Of a DNA stretch of 64,000 nt, positions 8,743 to 17,701 are shown piece after piece (positions within the stretch are counted from its first letter, which is position 1; every line of letters starts with the position of its first letter). The position numbers and the translations under genes are program-made. The notes under the pieces are model-generated. The model was not told the origin of the DNA. It worked only from the letters and a program-made list of their open reading frames with translations, and did not search any database. This stretch comes from Paracoccaceae bacterium (GTDB lineage Bacteria > Pseudomonadota > Alphaproteobacteria > Rhodobacterales > Rhodobacteraceae). The stretch is from NCBI GenBank assembly GCA_027486345.1, contig JAIXPH010000036.1:124001-188000 (forward strand). The letters are read 5' to 3'.

Positions 8743-9882
8743 TCACTTCACCGATCCGGCCAACAGGCCCCGAACCAGATATTTCTGCATGGCAAAGAAC
8801 ACCGCCAAGGGCACCGCAATCGACACAAAGGCCGAGGCCGACAAAATCTCCCAATCCCCACCGCGCGAGCCCATCAGGTTCACAAGGTTGCCCGTCAGCA
8901 CCTGTTGGTCATTGCCGGTGCCAAGGAACACCAAGGCGACCAGCAGGTCATTCCACGTCCAGAGGAACTGGAAGATCGCGAAGGACGCCAAGGCGGGAAA
9001 GGACAGCGGCAGGATGATCTTGATGAAAATCTGGAAATCCGTCGCCCCATCAACCCGCGCGTTTTCAATGATGTCGCGCGGCAACCCGGCCATGTAGTTG
9101 CGTAACAGGTAAATCGCCATCGGCATGCCGAAACTGGTATGGGCCAGCCAGACACCAAGGTATCCCTTGCCGATGCCAATCGCATTGTGCAGTTGCAACA
9201 GCGGGATCAGCGCCAGTTGCAGCGGCACCACCAGCAGCGCCACGACAAAGGCCACCAGCAGCGGCCGCCCCGGAAAATCCATCCACGCCAAGGCATAGGC
9301 CGCAAAGGCCGCCACAAGGATCGGGATGATGGTGGACGGGATCGCCACGGTCAGGGTGTTCAGGAACGCCTCACCGATGCTTTGCCCGGCCATGGGGCTG
9401 GAGATGACGTTGCTGTAATTGTCGGTGGTGAAATCCGGCGGGGTCGCGGCGGTAACAAACACGCGCGGCATCCGCAGATCGGCCATAGACGCGGCCGAGG
9501 TCAGACGAAAGGCGCCATCCGCCTGCACGGTCAGCGACACGCCCTCGGCCACATCGGCGCTGTCGCCTGCGGCAAAGGCCTCGGGTTCCTTGGAGGAGGT
9601 GCCCCAGCGGCTGATCTGCGAGCCCTGCCCGTCAAAGAGATTGCCTTCGATCACGAACTGCCCGTCCGCCTGCGCCTCTTCCCCGCCGATGCGGATGGCG
9701 GGTTGCTGGCTTTCCTGCGTCATCAAGGCCCGCCACCAGCCGGAGGTCACGATCTGATCCCCCGTGCGGAAAGACGACACCAGAAGCCCGAAGGTCGGCA
9801 GCACCCAAAGCGCCACCAGCAGCGCGGTCGACAGATGCACCGCCCATTGCAGCGCGGATTTCTTGCCGGCGATGTTGTCCAT
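8743..9882 (-). CDS. aglG: Alpha-glucoside ABC transporter permease
   Basis: 379 residues from ATG 9882 (MDNIAGKKSAL...). The ATG shares one base with the aglF stop (TGATG). It is a MalG-type inner-membrane permease: one N-terminal helix, then a periplasmic stretch of roughly 110 residues rich in Gly/Ala/Asp, then the helical core with the EAA-type loop ENARVDGATDFQIFIKIILP. It is about 100 residues longer than a standard MalG because of that loop; I believe AglG proteins share it. A longer frame to 9978 overlaps aglF and is rejected. Confidence 0.9.
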   Translation of the reverse strand: MDNIAGKKSALQWAVHLSTALLVALWVLPTFGLLVSSFRTGDQIVTSGWWRALMTQESQQPAIRIGGEEAQADGQFVIEGNLFDGQGSQISRWGTSSKEPEAFAAGDSADVAEGVSLTVQADGAFRLTSAASMADLRMPRVFVTAATPPDFTTDNYSNVISSPMAGQSIGEAFLNTLTVAIPSTIIPILVAAFAAYALAWMDFPGRPLLVAFVVALLVVPLQLALIPLLQLHNAIGIGKGYLGVWLAHTSFGMPMAIYLLRNYMAGLPRDIIENARVDGATDFQIFIKIILPLSFPALASFAIFQFLWTWNDLLVALVFLGTGNDQQVLTGNLVNLMGSRGGDWEILSASAFVSIAVPLAVFFAMQKYLVRGLLAGSVK

Positions 9883-11108
9883 CAGCGCATCTCCTTGCGG
9901 GCGTTGTAGACGTTCCAGATCAGGATCGGCGTGACCAGCAGCATGATCACCATGGCCGAGGCCGAGCCCACGCCCCAATCCAGCGCGCGGAACAGCTTGT
10001 CATACATGTAATTGGCCAGAACCTGCGTCTCCCATTGGCCGTTGGTCATGGCCAGCACGATGTCGAAGACCTTGAGTACGACGATGGTGATCGTGGTCCA
10101 GACCACCACGATGGTCGGCATGATCTGCGGCACCTTGATCTGGAAGAATATCTGGAACGGGTTCGCGCCGTCCAGAATGGCGGCCTCGATGGTTTCTTCC
10201 GGCACCCCGCGCAGCGCGGCCGACAGGATCACCATGGCAAAGCCGGTCTGGATCCAAACCAGCACGATCATCAGGAAGTAGCTGTTCCAATAGGGCATCG
10301 ACAGCCAGGTCTGCGGCGCGCCATAGGGCAGTGCCGCGGTCAGCGTGCCGGAGAGCCAGCCCGCGAGTTCATAGCAGACAAAGGCCAGCAGCGCCGCGAC
10401 GATGACCTTGACCGCCACGATGCCGGGCTGGCCGCGACGCTCTGCCTCGCGCAGGGGCGACAGCAAGGCCCAGATGCCGAACAGGGCGGCGGCGATGGTG
10501 CTGATCAGGATCAGCGCGGGAACCACCTTCAGCGCGATCACCGATCCGATGCCGCCGTCGAATTGCAGCCAGACCGCGTTCAGCAGGCCGATTTGCGCGC
10601 TGCCCTCGGGGCGGGTGTCATAGATCAGTTTCCAGATCACCGAAGCGCCCACGAAGGAAATCGCCATCGGCATGAAGATCAAGGACTTGGCAAGGTTGCC
10701 CCATTTGATCCGGTCGGTCAGTTGCGCTGCCAACAGACCAAAGGCGGTGGAGAGCGCGGGCACCACGATCAGCCACAGCATATTGTTGCGCATGGATTCC
10801 CAGAACTTCGCCTCGCCCGCCATGCTGCGGTAATTGTCGAGACCCACGAAAGCGCCGTCCTTGCCATGCACTGAAAGCCACAGCGTGGCCAGCACCGGAT
10901 AGGCCAGATAGAGCGACAGGCCGAAGATGGCCGGAAACAGGAAGAGCCAGGGCCGGATCAGGTTGGCGCGGTTGATGTTGCGCCCCGCCTGCGGGCCCTT
11001 GGGCGGATAAAGCACTTTGTCGAGGAAAAGGTTCGACAGATAAAAATAGCCGATGCAGCCGCCGACGCCGCCGACAATGACAAAAAGGGCCTGAATGGCC
11101 GGATTCAT
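9882..11108 (-). CDS. aglF: Alpha-glucoside ABC transporter permease
   Basis: 408 residues of the MalF type. The conserved cytoplasmic EAA loop reads EAAILDGANPFQIFFQIKVP. Between about residues 195 and 270 an additional hydrophobic block (VVPALILISTIAAALFGIW and VKVIVAALLAFVCYELAGWL) makes it larger than simple sugar permeases. Its ATG has a very strong ribosome site, GGGGGGAGGAACC. It overlaps aglG by one base. It forms the membrane channel with AglG. Confidence 0.9.
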   Translation of the reverse strand: MNPAIQALFVIVGGVGGCIGYFYLSNLFLDKVLYPPKGPQAGRNINRANLIRPWLFLFPAIFGLSLYLAYPVLATLWLSVHGKDGAFVGLDNYRSMAGEAKFWESMRNNMLWLIVVPALSTAFGLLAAQLTDRIKWGNLAKSLIFMPMAISFVGASVIWKLIYDTRPEGSAQIGLLNAVWLQFDGGIGSVIALKVVPALILISTIAAALFGIWALLSPLREAERRGQPGIVAVKVIVAALLAFVCYELAGWLSGTLTAALPYGAPQTWLSMPYWNSYFLMIVLVWIQTGFAMVILSAALRGVPEETIEAAILDGANPFQIFFQIKVPQIMPTIVVVWTTITIVVLKVFDIVLAMTNGQWETQVLANYMYDKLFRALDWGVGSASAMVIMLLVTPILIWNVYNARKEMR

Positions 11109-11233
11109 GATGGTTCCTCCCCCCGGAAGATGCGGGCGCTGTCCGGCGCGGAAAAACGGCGGGACCGGCGCGTCAGGCGGTGCGGATGCGGCGTCGCATG
11201 CGCGGGGCCGTCACAGGGGACGGCACGCAGGGT

Positions 11234-11262
11234 GCCCGGACCGGCGCAGGGCCGGTCCGGGC
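11234..11262 (-). terminator. Perfect 12-bp hairpin between aglE and aglF
   Basis: GCCCGGACCGGC (11234-11245), 5-nt loop, exact complement 11251-11262, located 8 bp past the aglE stop. No U-run follows on the minus strand, so it is more likely a partial terminator or a 3' stabiliser that keeps aglE mRNA in excess over the permease mRNA than a full stop. Confidence 0.6.
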
Positions 11263-11269
11263 GTTCAGA

Positions 11270-12616
11270 TCACTTCGGCCACGAGGCGTCGATGGTGGCA
11301 GCGACTTCTTCAGCCGACTTGCCGCCCGAATAATCCACCATGCCGGTCCAGAAGGTGCCCGCGCCAACAGCGCCCGGCATCAGGTCCGACCCGTCGAAAC
11401 GGAAGGTGGTGGCATTGGCGAGGATTTCGCCCTGCTTCTTCAGCGCAGCCGAACCATAGAGTTCGGTGTTCACGGCCTTGAACGGGGTGACGAAACCGGT
11501 CTGCGCCATCCAGACTTCATGCGCGATCGGCGTCTTCAGCCATTCGATGAAGGCACGTGCCGCGTCGCTGTCCTTCATGATGAAGGCGAGCGTGCCCGCA
11601 CCCAGAACCGGCTGACCCAGATCCTTCTCGGCATAGGCCGGGAAGTAGAAGAAGTCCGCGTCGGTGCCCAGTTCCGTGCCTTCGGGGAAGAAGGACGGGA
11701 TGAACGACGCCTGACGGTGCATGTAGCACTGCGGCGGCGACGAGAAGAGACCCTTCGGGCTGTCACGGAAGTCGGTCGAAGCGACGGCGGCAGCGCCACC
11801 GGCCACATAGGCGTCATTGCGGGCGAACCAGCCAAATTCGTTGATCGCTTCGATGACGGCCGGATCGGAGAAGCCGATCTCATGCTTGACCCACTTGTCG
11901 TAGGTTTCCGGCGACTGCGTGCGCAGCATCAGGTCTTCGACCCAGTCGGTCGCCGGCCAGCCGGTCGCACCGCCCGAACCCAGACCGATGCACCACGGCG
12001 TGCCACCGTCGGCGACGATCTTGTCGGTCAGCGCCTTCAGCTCTTCCATCGTGGTCGGGACTTCATAGCCCGCGTCGGCGAAGTTGTCGGGCGAATACCA
12101 GACCAGCGACTTCACGTCAGCCTTGTAGGGGAAGGCGTACAGGGCTTCGGCCCCGTCCTTGCCCTTGTAGGTGCCCAAAGCCGCCCAGGACGCGCCCGCG
12201 CCGTAGTTGTCGGTCAGCCAGGTCTTGGTCTCGTCGCCCAACGGAACGACAAAGCCCTTGGCCGCCAGATCGCCGATCAGGCCCGGCTGCGGCAGAACGG
12301 CGACGTCCGGGGGCGAACCTGCCTCGGCGTCGATGATGATCTGCTGCTCATAGCCTTCAGAGGACGAATAGCTCACGTCCACGCCCGAAGCGGCCTCGAA
12401 ATAGGCCAGCATGGATTCGACCAGAACCTGGTCCTCACCGCGCCACGGCCCGAAGATGGTCAGTTTCTGACCTTCCAGATTGGTGGCCTCGTCAAAGGCC
12501 TTGTAGCTGTCCCAGTTGAAGGCGCCTTCGCCCACCGGGAACTTGAAGTCTTGCGCGAACGCGCCGCCTGCGGTCAGCGCGATCAGCGCCGAGCCGGCCA
12601 AAAGTCTTGCCGTCAT
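11270..12616 (-). CDS. aglE: Alpha-glucoside-binding periplasmic protein
   Basis: 448 residues from ATG 12616, preceded by GGGAGG. The Sec signal peptide MTARLLAGSALIALTAGGAF ends near AFA-Q. The mature protein is a large family-1 solute-binding protein with TIFGPWRGEDQV near the start and PWCIGLGSGGATGWPATDW in the middle. It captures alpha-glucosides in the periplasm and delivers them to AglFG. It is the first gene of the leftward operon, divergent from aglR across a 329-bp control region. A longer frame to 12727 runs into that region and is rejected. Confidence 0.92.
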   Translation of the reverse strand: MTARLLAGSALIALTAGGAFAQDFKFPVGEGAFNWDSYKAFDEATNLEGQKLTIFGPWRGEDQVLVESMLAYFEAASGVDVSYSSSEGYEQQIIIDAEAGSPPDVAVLPQPGLIGDLAAKGFVVPLGDETKTWLTDNYGAGASWAALGTYKGKDGAEALYAFPYKADVKSLVWYSPDNFADAGYEVPTTMEELKALTDKIVADGGTPWCIGLGSGGATGWPATDWVEDLMLRTQSPETYDKWVKHEIGFSDPAVIEAINEFGWFARNDAYVAGGAAAVASTDFRDSPKGLFSSPPQCYMHRQASFIPSFFPEGTELGTDADFFYFPAYAEKDLGQPVLGAGTLAFIMKDSDAARAFIEWLKTPIAHEVWMAQTGFVTPFKAVNTELYGSAALKKQGEILANATTFRFDGSDLMPGAVGAGTFWTGMVDYSGGKSAEEVAATIDASWPK

Positions 12617-12678
12617 GATCATCCTCCCGTTTCCCCCCCGCCACTCTGCGGGGCGGTGAACCAAATGGCGGTCAGAAT

Positions 12679-12698
12679 CGGTTTCAAACCGCTTTGGA
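12679..12698 (+). promoter_or_regulatory. Putative AglR operator, copy 1
   Basis: CGGTTTCAAACCGCTTTGGA. It contains the inverted repeat CGGTTT-C-AAACCG followed by a further half-site, and matches copy 2 (12856-12875) at 18 of 20 positions. It lies 63 bp upstream of the aglE start, where it could block that promoter. Confidence 0.6.
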
Positions 12699-12785
12699 TG
12701 GCGCATCATTTGCCGATCCCGCGCCACCTGTCAATCCAAAGCGCCTTGAAAGCGGGCCAAACGCCCGGTCTTGGCCCCTGCCCGG

Positions 12786-12803
12786 TGCGAAAACGATTTC
12801 ACA
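12786..12803 (+). promoter_or_regulatory. LacI-type near-palindrome, central site
   Basis: TGCGAAAACGATTTCACA is a near-palindrome centred on CG (12794-12795), with GAAA/TTTC arms. It sits between the two 20-bp repeats and probably binds the same or a related LacI-family repressor. Confidence 0.45.
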
Positions 12804-12855
12804 AAGCATCAGATAGGCCTTTGACCTTGACTGGCGCTGCCACTAGTCTAGCGCC

Positions 12856-12875
12856 CGGTTTGAAACCGGTTTGGA
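12856..12875 (+). promoter_or_regulatory. Putative AglR operator, copy 2
   Basis: CGGTTTGAAACCGGTTTGGA, in the same orientation as copy 1 and 177 bp from it. The embedded AAACCGGTTT is a perfect CG-centred palindrome. It lies 71 bp upstream of the aglR start, a position suited to autoregulation. Confidence 0.6.
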
Positions 12876-12945
12876 CGACCCGGAGGGGGCGTCGGGGTTT
12901 TGGGCGGGACCTTGTAGGCGTAGCGCGGGGGGGCGCTGAGAGGCG

Positions 12946-13977
12946 ATGAATCTCAAGGAACTGGCCGCCAAGCTGGGCCTGTCACCCACCACTGTCAGCC
13001 GGGCGCTGAACGGCTACCCCGAGGTGAACGAATCCACCCGCGAACGCGTGATGGCGGCGGCGAAACGGCACAACTACCGCCCCAACACCCGCGCCATCCG
13101 TCTGGCGACGGGCCGCGCCTTTGCCATCGGCCATGTGATCCCGCTGGCAACCCGGCACGAAATCGTGAACCCCATTTTCGCCGATTTCATCGCCGGTGCC
13201 GGTGAGACCTATTCGCGCAACGGCTATGACATGGTGCTGTCGGTGGTGCCGGATGAGAATGAGGAAGACGCCTACCGCGACCTCAAGGCGCGCGGATCGG
13301 TCGATGGCATGATCCTGCACGCGCCTTTGATGAACGACCCGCGCATCGCGCTGCTGCATGACGTGGGCCTGCCCTTCGTGGTGCATGGTCGCGCGACCGG
13401 GGCCGACCTGCCCTATTCCTGGGTCGATGTGAACAACCGCCGCGCCTTTCTGCGGGCGACCGAATTCCTGCTGGATCTCGGGCACACCCGCATTGGGCTG
13501 GTCAACGGGTTGGAGCATATGGATTTCGCCATCCGCCGCCGCAGCGGCTACGCCGATGCCTTGGCCGCGCGGGGGATCGCCTTGGACCCTGCCCTGATGT
13601 CGTCGGACGAGATGACCGAAGTCGCAGGCTACCGCGCCGCGGGCCGGATGCTGGACCTGCCGGACCCGCCGACCGCCCTTTTGGCCGCGTCGATGATCTC
13701 GGGCATGGGTGTCCGCCGCGCCGTGGAAGAGCGCGGGATGGAGATCGGGCGCGACATCTCGATCATCATCCATGACGATGACCTCTCGTACATGAAGAAC
13801 GGCGAAGATGTGCCGATCTTCACCGCCACCCGCTCTTCGGTGCGCGAAGCCGGGCGTCTGGCCGCCGAAATGCTGCTGTCGCTGGTCGCGGAACCCGCGC
13901 AGGGGCCGCAGACGCGGATGCTGGAAGCTGAATTGATCATCGGGCAGTCCACCGGACCCGCCCCCCGCAAAGGTTGA
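12946..13977 (+). CDS. aglR: LacI-family repressor of the alpha-glucoside genes
   Basis: 343 residues. The N-terminal helix-turn-helix MNLKELAAKLGLSPTTVSRA is followed by the hinge motif NYRPNTRAIRL and a periplasmic-binding-protein-like effector domain. Members of this family release DNA when a sugar is bound. Its position, divergent from aglE and upstream of the GH1 and glucokinase genes, and the repeated CG-centred operators make it the likely local repressor. GAGAGG lies 4 nt before the ATG. The gap to the next gene is 3 bp, so it leads a three-gene operon and may be autoregulated. Confidence 0.9.
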   Translation: MNLKELAAKLGLSPTTVSRALNGYPEVNESTRERVMAAAKRHNYRPNTRAIRLATGRAFAIGHVIPLATRHEIVNPIFADFIAGAGETYSRNGYDMVLSVVPDENEEDAYRDLKARGSVDGMILHAPLMNDPRIALLHDVGLPFVVHGRATGADLPYSWVDVNNRRAFLRATEFLLDLGHTRIGLVNGLEHMDFAIRRRSGYADALAARGIALDPALMSSDEMTEVAGYRAAGRMLDLPDPPTALLAASMISGMGVRRAVEERGMEIGRDISIIIHDDDLSYMKNGEDVPIFTATRSSVREAGRLAAEMLLSLVAEPAQGPQTRMLEAELIIGQSTGPAPRKG

Positions 13978-13980
13978 GCC

Positions 13981-15309
13981 ATGTCCCTGTCCCGTTTCGA
14001 TTTCCCCGAAGGCTTCGTCTTTGGGGCCGCCACCGCCGCCTATCAGATCGAGGGCTCGTCCTTCGGGGGTTGCGGGTCGTCGCATTGGGACACGTTCTCT
14101 GCCACGCCGGGCAACGTGAAAGGCACCGAAAGCGGGGCCATCGCCTGTGACCATTACCACCGCTGGGGCGATGATCTGGACCTCTTGCGCGCGGCCAACA
14201 TGGACGGCTACCGATTTTCCACATCCTGGGCGCGGGTCATGCCGGATGGCGTGACGGTGAACCCGGAGGGCATGGATTTCTATGACCGTCTGGTCGATGG
14301 CATGCTGGCGCGCGGGCTGAAACCGTTCCAGACGCTGTATCATTGGGAAATGCCCTCGGCGCTGGCCGACAAGGGCGGCTGGACCAACCGCGACACCTGC
14401 TTCCGCTTTGCCGATTTTGCCGAAGCCATCACCCGCAAACTGGGCGACCGTGTCGCCGCCATCGCCACGATCAACGAGCCGTGGTGCGTCTCGTGGCTGT
14501 CGCATTTTTGGGGCATCCATGCGCCGGGGATGCGCGACATCCGCGCCACGGCGCGGTCCATGCATCATATCCTTCTAGCCCATGGCGCGGCGGTGGAGCG
14601 GTTGCGCGGGATGGGGCAACCCAACCTTGGGATCGTGCTGAACTTCGACTATGCGCAACCCGCCAGTGCCTCGGCCGAAGACCAGACAGCCGCCGCGCTG
14701 TGGGATGGCATCTTCAACCGCTGGTTCATCGAAGGGATCACCAAGGGCACCTATCCGGCCAATGTGCTGGAAGGGTTGGGGCCGCATATGCCCGACGCGT
14801 GGCAGGATGACATGCCGCTGATCGGCCAACGCTTGGACTGGCTGGGGGTCAATTACTACACCCGCCACATCAACGCCCATGACGCCACTGCCCCTTGGCC
14901 GCATCTGAAGGACGGTCAGGGCGATCTGCCGAAAACCCAGATGGGCTGGGAAATCTACCCCGACGGACTGCACCATTTCCTGACCCGCATGGCGCGCGAC
15001 TACGTGGGCGATCTGCCGCTTTATGTCACCGAAAACGGCATGGCCAATGCCGATGTGCTGCAAGACGGCGCGGTAAGTGACGATGTGCGCACGGATTTCC
15101 TGTTTTCTCACCTTGAGGCCACGAAACGCGCCATTGCCGATGGGGCCAATGTGAAGGGCTTCTTCTACTGGTCGCTTCTGGACAATTACGAATGGGCCGA
15201 AGGCTATGAAAAGCGCTTCGGTCTGGTCCATGTCGATTACCAGACCTTGGCACGGGTGCCCAAATCCTCGTATCACGCGCTGGCCCGGGCGCTGGCCAAG
15301 AATGACTGA
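13981..15309 (+). CDS. GH1 beta-glucosidase
   Basis: 442 residues. GH1 hallmarks are FVFGAATAAYQIEG at the N-terminus, TINEP with the acid/base Glu about 166, NYYTRH near 291 and LYVTENG with the nucleophile Glu about 351. There is no signal peptide, so it acts in the cytoplasm on imported beta-glucosides. It is placed with alpha-glucoside genes and glucokinase, so the locus may take glucose from both anomeric linkages. The ATG at 13981 is 3 bp after aglR. Confidence 0.93.
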   Translation: MSLSRFDFPEGFVFGAATAAYQIEGSSFGGCGSSHWDTFSATPGNVKGTESGAIACDHYHRWGDDLDLLRAANMDGYRFSTSWARVMPDGVTVNPEGMDFYDRLVDGMLARGLKPFQTLYHWEMPSALADKGGWTNRDTCFRFADFAEAITRKLGDRVAAIATINEPWCVSWLSHFWGIHAPGMRDIRATARSMHHILLAHGAAVERLRGMGQPNLGIVLNFDYAQPASASAEDQTAAALWDGIFNRWFIEGITKGTYPANVLEGLGPHMPDAWQDDMPLIGQRLDWLGVNYYTRHINAHDATAPWPHLKDGQGDLPKTQMGWEIYPDGLHHFLTRMARDYVGDLPLYVTENGMANADVLQDGAVSDDVRTDFLFSHLEATKRAIADGANVKGFFYWSLLDNYEWAEGYEKRFGLVHVDYQTLARVPKSSYHALARALAKND

Positions 15310-15348
15310 CCTGCCCCCTGCGCGACTCGCTTACGGAGACTGCCTGAC

Positions 15349-16320
15349 ATGAGCCTTGCCATCCTCGCCGACATCGGCGGCACCAATACGCGGGTCGCGC
15401 TGGCCCAAGGCACGGCGGTCGATGCCGGGTCAATCCGCCGCTTTTCCAACGCCGAGTATCGCGCGGCGGGCAAGGACATCGCCCATATCCTGCGCGATTA
15501 TCTGGACCAGACCGGGGCGTCGGTGGATGGCGTCTGCGTCGCCGCCGCCGGTCCGGTGCAGGACGGTGTCGCGACGATGACGAATCTGGACTGGGTCATG
15601 GACGCGGCCAAGCTCTCTGGCGCGACCGGCGCAGGCCGCGTGGCGATCCTGAACGACCTGCAAGCCCAAGGTCATGCCTTGGGCCATATCGCGCCCGACC
15701 ATCTGCGCCGCGTGGTGGATGGGCCGGTGGCGGCGGGGTCGATGCTGGTGGTGGGTCTGGGCACCGGGGTGAACGCCGCCCCCGTGCATGGCAGCGGGGC
15801 GGCCCGCGTTGTGCCACCGTCGGAATGCGGCCATGTCAACATGCCGGTGCGGTCCGAGGAAGACCTTCGCCTGATGCGCTTCGTGGAATCGCTGCTCTTG
15901 GCGCGCGGGGAGACGCCGCATTGTGGCGTCGAAGAGGTTCTGGCCGGTCGCGGCCTGGGCAATCTCTATGCCTTTGCCGCGGCTGAGGCGGGTGTTCCGG
16001 GCGGTCTGTCCTCGGCCGAGGTTCTGGCGGCGCTGGACAAGGGCGACGCCACGGCCACCCATGCGGCGCGGCTTTATGTCCGCATCCTCGGGCAGGCATT
16101 GGCGGATCTGGCGCTGATCCACCTGCCCTATGGCGGCATCTTCCTGATCGGCGGCATGGCGCGCGCCCTGACCCCGCATTTCGATGCCTTTGGTCTTACG
16201 CCCACCTTCCGTGATGCCCGCCGGGTGGACCTGCTGCAAAAGGACTTTTCGATCACCGTGGTCGAGGATGACTTCGCCGCGCTGACCGGATGCGCGGCCT
16301 ATCTGGCCGCCACCGCCTGA
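15349..16320 (+). CDS. glk: Glucokinase (Glk family)
   Basis: 323 residues. The phosphate-binding motif LADIGGTNTRVAL is at residues 6-18, TNLDW at about 83, ILNDLQAQGHAL contains the catalytic Asp, and VVGLGTGVN and ECGHVNMPV follow. It belongs to the bacterial hexokinase-like Glk family and not to the ROK family, since the ROK zinc-cysteine motif is missing. It phosphorylates the glucose released by AglA and the GH1 enzyme, feeding the Entner-Doudoroff or Embden-Meyerhof route. The ATG is 39 bp past the GH1 stop. It ends 1 bp from the convergent esterase. Confidence 0.92.
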   Translation: MSLAILADIGGTNTRVALAQGTAVDAGSIRRFSNAEYRAAGKDIAHILRDYLDQTGASVDGVCVAAAGPVQDGVATMTNLDWVMDAAKLSGATGAGRVAILNDLQAQGHALGHIAPDHLRRVVDGPVAAGSMLVVGLGTGVNAAPVHGSGAARVVPPSECGHVNMPVRSEEDLRLMRFVESLLLARGETPHCGVEEVLAGRGLGNLYAFAAAEAGVPGGLSSAEVLAALDKGDATATHAARLYVRILGQALADLALIHLPYGGIFLIGGMARALTPHFDAFGLTPTFRDARRVDLLQKDFSITVVEDDFAALTGCAAYLAATA

Positions 16321-16321
16321 G

Positions 16322-16987
16322 TCACTTCGGCAGACGTTCCGACAGGAATTGCAGGGCGACCGACAGGGCGTCCTGCGAGATGCCATGCCCCATGCCGCGC
16401 ATCACATGGCCATAGGTTTCAAAGCCTGCATCCACCAGCGCATTGCCGGCTAGCGTCATGTCCTGAAACGGCACCACCTGATCCTGATCGCCATGCATCA
16501 GCAGCACGGGCGGCTTGACCTGCGCTTCGGCTTGCAGCGTTTCAGGCACCAAGAGACGGCCTGATATCGATACCACCCCGGCCACCGCCTCTGCCCGGCG
16601 CGGGGCGATGTGCAAAGACATCATCGCGCCCTGGCTGAAACCGATCAAGGCCAAGGCCGAAGGGGTAAGGCCATATTCTTCAAGTCTTGCATCAAGAAAG
16701 GCGTTCAAGTCCTTGACAGATTGTGCCATCCCGGCTTTCGCTGCCGCCTCGGATGATCCGTCCAGCCACGGGATCGGAAACCATTGATAGCCAAAGGGAT
16801 TGTTCACGCATTTTTCCGGCGCGTCGGGCGAGACGAAGGCCGCCCCCGGCAGATGCGGGGCCAGCACGTCGCCGATGTCCAGCAAGTCCGCCCCATCCGC
16901 GCCGTAGCCATGGACGAACACCACCAAGGACGTCGCCTTGCCCTGTGCCGCACCTTTGCGTCCGAAACGCAGTTCCCGAATGCTCAT
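16322..16987 (-). CDS. Alpha/beta-hydrolase, phospholipase/carboxylesterase family
   Basis: 221 residues with the serine-hydrolase core: FVHGYGADGADL (25-36), nucleophile Ser118 in GFSQGAMMS, Asp169 in MHGDQDQVV and His201 in GMGHGIS. The size and motifs fit the small cytosolic carboxylesterase family of which YpfH is an example. The substrate is unknown. Its ATG overlaps the stop of the upstream glycosylase gene by 4 nt (ATGA), so the two genes are co-translated. Confidence 0.88.
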   Translation of the reverse strand: MSIRELRFGRKGAAQGKATSLVVFVHGYGADGADLLDIGDVLAPHLPGAAFVSPDAPEKCVNNPFGYQWFPIPWLDGSSEAAAKAGMAQSVKDLNAFLDARLEEYGLTPSALALIGFSQGAMMSLHIAPRRAEAVAGVVSISGRLLVPETLQAEAQVKPPVLLMHGDQDQVVPFQDMTLAGNALVDAGFETYGHVMRGMGHGISQDALSVALQFLSERLPK

Positions 16988-17613
16988 CTGATCCCCTCAC
17001 GCTCTTTGGCGACACGGTAGTAGGCCCACAACAGCCGCGCTGCAACCGACCGCCACGGCGACCAGGCCTCGGCCATCGCCCGCAGGGCCTTTTCGCTGGG
17101 CCGCGCCTCCAGCCCGAAGAGCACCCGTGCGGCTTCCTGCAACGCCAGATCCCCCGGCGCGAACACATCCGCCCGACCCAGCGCGAACATGGCGTATATC
17201 TCGGCGGTCCAGACGCCGATGCCCGGAACGGCGGTCAGAGTGGCCACCACCTGCGCATCCGGCACGGTGCGCAGCGCGGCAAAGTCAATCCCGGCCTTTG
17301 CCAGTTCCCGGCCATAGCGCGCCTTTTGCCGCGACAGACCGACGGCGCGGCAGTCTTCATCGCTGGCCTGCGCCAGACGCGCGGGATCGGTCAAACCCGC
17401 CGCCTCCATCCGCGCCCAGATGGCATTGGCGCTGGCCACGCTGACCTGCTGGCTGACGATGGCATCCAGAAGCGCCGCAAAGCCGTCCGCGCGACGGCGC
17501 AGCGGCAAGGGGGCGCACAGCCCCGCCGCATGGGCAAAGCGCGGCTCAAGCGCCGACAGAAAGGCCACGCCTTGCGCCACGCAATCGGGGGTTTCGATGA
17601 TGCGTCCAACCAT
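16984..17613 (-). CDS. DNA-3-methyladenine glycosylase II (AlkA-type HhH-GPD)
   Basis: 209 residues. A helix-hairpin-helix VPGIGVWTAEIYAMFALGR (129-147) is followed by the catalytic Asp155 in FAPGDLAL; IVSQQVSVASA is the usual N-terminal HhH-GPD helix. It removes alkylated bases from DNA to start base excision repair. It lacks the C-terminal four-cysteine cluster of MutY/Nth, which supports the AlkA branch. It is in an operon with the esterase. Confidence 0.9.
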   Translation of the reverse strand: MVGRIIETPDCVAQGVAFLSALEPRFAHAAGLCAPLPLRRRADGFAALLDAIVSQQVSVASANAIWARMEAAGLTDPARLAQASDEDCRAVGLSRQKARYGRELAKAGIDFAALRTVPDAQVVATLTAVPGIGVWTAEIYAMFALGRADVFAPGDLALQEAARVLFGLEARPSEKALRAMAEAWSPWRSVAARLLWAYYRVAKEREGIR

Positions 17614-17701
17614 GCCGCCAGCTAACCCTGCGGCCGGATATCGCGCAATCCGTATCCTGCCATACCTTGCGGTGCGCGGGGCGCAGGCCTAGACATTCCA
17701 C

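Larger units (their letters stand above)
12617..12945. promoter_or_regulatory. Divergent aglE/aglR control region
   Basis: 329 bp with no plausible gene. It holds the promoters of both operons and three LacI-family-like operators sharing AAANCGNTTT: AAACCGCTTT at 12686-12695, AAAACGATTT at 12790-12799 and AAACCGGTTT at 12863-12872. The outer two lie inside a near-identical 20-bp direct repeat. The arrangement fits looping or cooperative repression by AglR. Confidence 0.7.
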
